Shown: one piece after another, positions 7,796 through 8,596 of the stretch
Position numbering within the stretch: the stretch's first letter is position 1
Layout: each line of letters opens with the position of its first letter
Assembly (NCBI GenBank): GCA_020429485.1
Contig: JAGQLK010000038.1
Location: 1-8,596 of the forward strand
Origin: Candidatus Dojkabacteria bacterium
GTDB taxonomy: Bacteria; Patescibacteriota; Dojkabacteria; B142; OLB20
Direction of reading: 5' to 3'
Length of the DNA: 8,596 nt
The notes under the pieces: generated by a model
The model's input: only the letters and a program-made list of their open reading frames with translations
What the model was told of the DNA's origin: nothing
Databases searched by the model: none
Position numbers and translations under genes: made by a program

Positions 7796-7800
7796 GGAGA
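7796..7800 (+). promoter_or_regulatory. Shine-Dalgarno sequence of rpsG
   Basis: GGAGA lies 6 bases upstream of the rpsG ATG at 7807, the expected spacing for pairing with the 16S rRNA 3' end. It is the only clear Shine-Dalgarno sequence before any of the four gene starts inside the window, and it supports the chosen rpsG start. Confidence 0.75.
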
Positions 7801-7806
7801 ATTGAG

Positions 7807-8280
7807 ATGTCTCGTAGAAAAGGCAGTTATAAAAGAGAAGTGGTAGCAGATCCGGTGTACAATGACACCCTTATCACGAAGTTCGTAAACAAAGTGATGT
7901 ACGATGGCAAAAAGAGTGTTGCTTTCGGTTTGGTGTACGGTGCTTTAGATGAGCTCAAAGGTAAAGTTGCTAACGAAGAACCCCTTTCTGTATTTAAAAA
8001 AGCTGTAGAAAATTGCAAACCACAATTAGAGGTACGCTCACGTCGAGTGGGTGGAGCTACATACCAAGTTCCTGTGGATGTACGTCCATCACGTAGAACG
8101 GCGCTCGCAATTAACTGGATTGTTGAAACAGCTCGTGATCGCGGTGAAAAAGACATGTCTTTAAGACTCGCTGGTGAGTTGCTAGACGCTTTCAATAATC
8201 GCGGTAATGCAATTAAAAAGAAAGAAGATGTTCATCGCATGGCCGATGCCAACAGAGCTTTCTCGCATTACAATTGGTAA
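7807..8280 (+). CDS. rpsG: 30S ribosomal protein S7
   Basis: S7 is a primary 16S rRNA-binding protein that nucleates assembly of the 30S head and lines the E-site mRNA exit. The 157-residue length is typical. The family pattern is unbroken: [11 protein letters not shown] start, [46 protein letters not shown] (about 68-90), [16 protein letters not shown], and the C-terminal [21 protein letters not shown] helix. The start is set by a good Shine-Dalgarno sequence and by the conserved N-terminus. It lies between rpsL and fusA as in the classic str operon, where S7 acts as autogenous repressor in E. coli; no homologous operator structure is evident here. Arg codons are about two-thirds CGN (10 of 15), unlike rpoB and rpoC. 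Confidence 0.98.
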   Translation: MSRRKGSYKREVVADPVYNDTLITKFVNKVMYDGKKSVAFGLVYGALDELKGKVANEEPLSVFKKAVENCKPQLEVRSRRVGGATYQVPVDVRPSRRTALAINWIVETARDRGEKDMSLRLAGELLDAFNNRGNAIKKKEDVHRMADANRAFSHYNW

Positions 8281-8292
8281 GGCTTTTAGCCT
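8280..8292 (+). repeat. Small inverted repeat in the rpsG-fusA gap
   Basis: AGGCT-TTT-AGCCT forms a 5-bp stem with a 3-base loop that begins at the last base of the rpsG stop codon. No T-run follows (AGTAATCTTG), so it does not look like an intrinsic terminator. It could protect an mRNA end, affect translational coupling to fusA, or be chance. Confidence 0.4.
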
Positions 8293-8307
8293 AGTAATCT
8301 TGACTAT

Positions 8308-8596
8308 ATGAGTGTTGGTGATCCGCAGAAATTAGAAGACCTCGTTTACACTCGCAATATCGGCATCATGGCGCACATTGATGCCGGTAAGACCACGACC
8401 ACAGAGCGCATTCTTTATTATTCTGGAAAAAGTCATAAGATCGGCGAAGTTCATGATGGTAACACTGTCATGGACTGGATGGAACAAGAGCAAGAGCGGG
8501 GCATTACCATTACGGCGGCGGCTACCACATGTGCTTGGAACAATTACCGAATAAATATCATTGATACGCCTGGACATGTGGACTTCACGATAGAGG
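8308..8596 (+). CDS. fusA: Elongation factor G, N-terminal fragment (cut by window end)
   Basis: EF-G is the GTPase that drives tRNA-mRNA translocation and, with RRF, ribosome recycling. Ninety-six codons are visible, starting [19 protein letters not shown]. The G1 P-loop AHIDAGKTT (22-30), the EF-G-typical stretch HKIGEVHDG (43-51) and [14 protein letters not shown] (56-69, with the G2 Thr), and the G3 motif DTPGH (86-90, with the GTPase-activating His90) are all intact. This pattern is EF-G, not EF-Tu or LepA; a TetM-like protection protein is unlikely given the str-operon position. An in-frame TAG at 8287-8289 lies just upstream, and the ATG at 8308 is the first afterwards, giving a slightly longer N-terminus than E. 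coli. No Shine-Dalgarno sequence is visible. All four Arg codons are CGN and the codons are GC-richer than upstream genes; bases 8461-8520 are 33 of 60 G or C. The gene continues beyond the window. Confidence 0.97.
   Translation, partial: MSVGDPQKLEDLVYTRNIGIMAHIDAGKTTTTERILYYSGKSHKIGEVHDGNTVMDWMEQEQERGITITAAATTCAWNNYRINIIDTPGHVDFTIE

Noticed and set aside
7827..8195. Antisense open frame (122 codons) opposite rpsG
   Set aside because: It is a shadow of a strongly conserved S7 gene, with no recognisable protein and no upstream signals.
8301..8310. TTGACTATAT before fusA as a promoter -35 box
   Set aside because: The TTGACT match lies about 7 bases before the ATG, so any matching -10 would fall inside fusA; it is better read as chance in a short intergenic gap.
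8332..8577. Antisense open frame opposite the fusA start
   Set aside because: The + strand encodes textbook EF-G G1, G2 and G3 motifs across the same bases.
1..8596. Possible alternative genetic code (TGA as Gly or Trp), as in some CPR or Mollicutes
   Set aside because: All complete genes end in TAA and none needs an in-frame TGA; Gly and Trp positions use normal codons.
1..8596. A hidden accessory system (toxin-antitoxin, phage, CRISPR, mobile element)
   Set aside because: The five housekeeping genes occupy nearly all bases on one strand, and the gaps are 22-56 bases with no repeats beyond the two small palindromes described.

Overview
The window is a core housekeeping locus: rpoB (5' end cut off by the window edge), rpoC, rpsL, rpsG and the first third of the G domain of fusA. 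All genes are on the + strand with short gaps. It is the usual bacterial junction of the rpoBC transcription unit with the str operon. I see no mobile element, CRISPR array, RNA gene or accessory gene, and no gene-free stretch over 60 bases.

The organism looks like an AT-rich, deep-branching bacterium. My best guess is a Patescibacteria/CPR member (for example Dojkabacteria- or Microgenomates-like), which is inference from memory and not a search. The supporting signs are a long Lys/Glu-rich insertion in the N-terminal part of RpoC, absence of the large proteobacterial insertions in both subunits, an enlarged S12 N-terminal region, weak or missing Shine-Dalgarno sequences before rpoC, rpsL and fusA, and very strong AGA use for Arg in rpoB and rpoC. 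No in-frame TGA is needed anywhere, so there is no sign of TGA recoding.

Layout: bases 1-3384 encode the beta subunit and 3424-7275 the beta' subunit. A perfect 16-base palindrome followed by a T-run overlaps the rpoC stop codon (7271-7293) and probably ends the rpoBC unit. rpsL (7332-7784), rpsG (7807-8280) and fusA (8308 onward) follow as a str-type cluster for the 30S subunit and elongation. Together the genes build the catalytic core of RNA polymerase, two decoding/head proteins of the small subunit, and the translocase EF-G.

There is no new multi-gene system here. The interest is in the proteins. The polymerase catalytic centre carries several changes at normally near-invariant bacterial positions: a Pol II-like TLN trigger-helix segment, loss of beta' R731 and R933, and loss of beta R1069. 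The rifampicin pocket is changed at several contact residues, and S12 carries Arg at the classic streptomycin-resistance position. Base composition and Arg codon choice also shift within rpsL, from AT/AGA-rich upstream to balanced/CGN-rich downstream.
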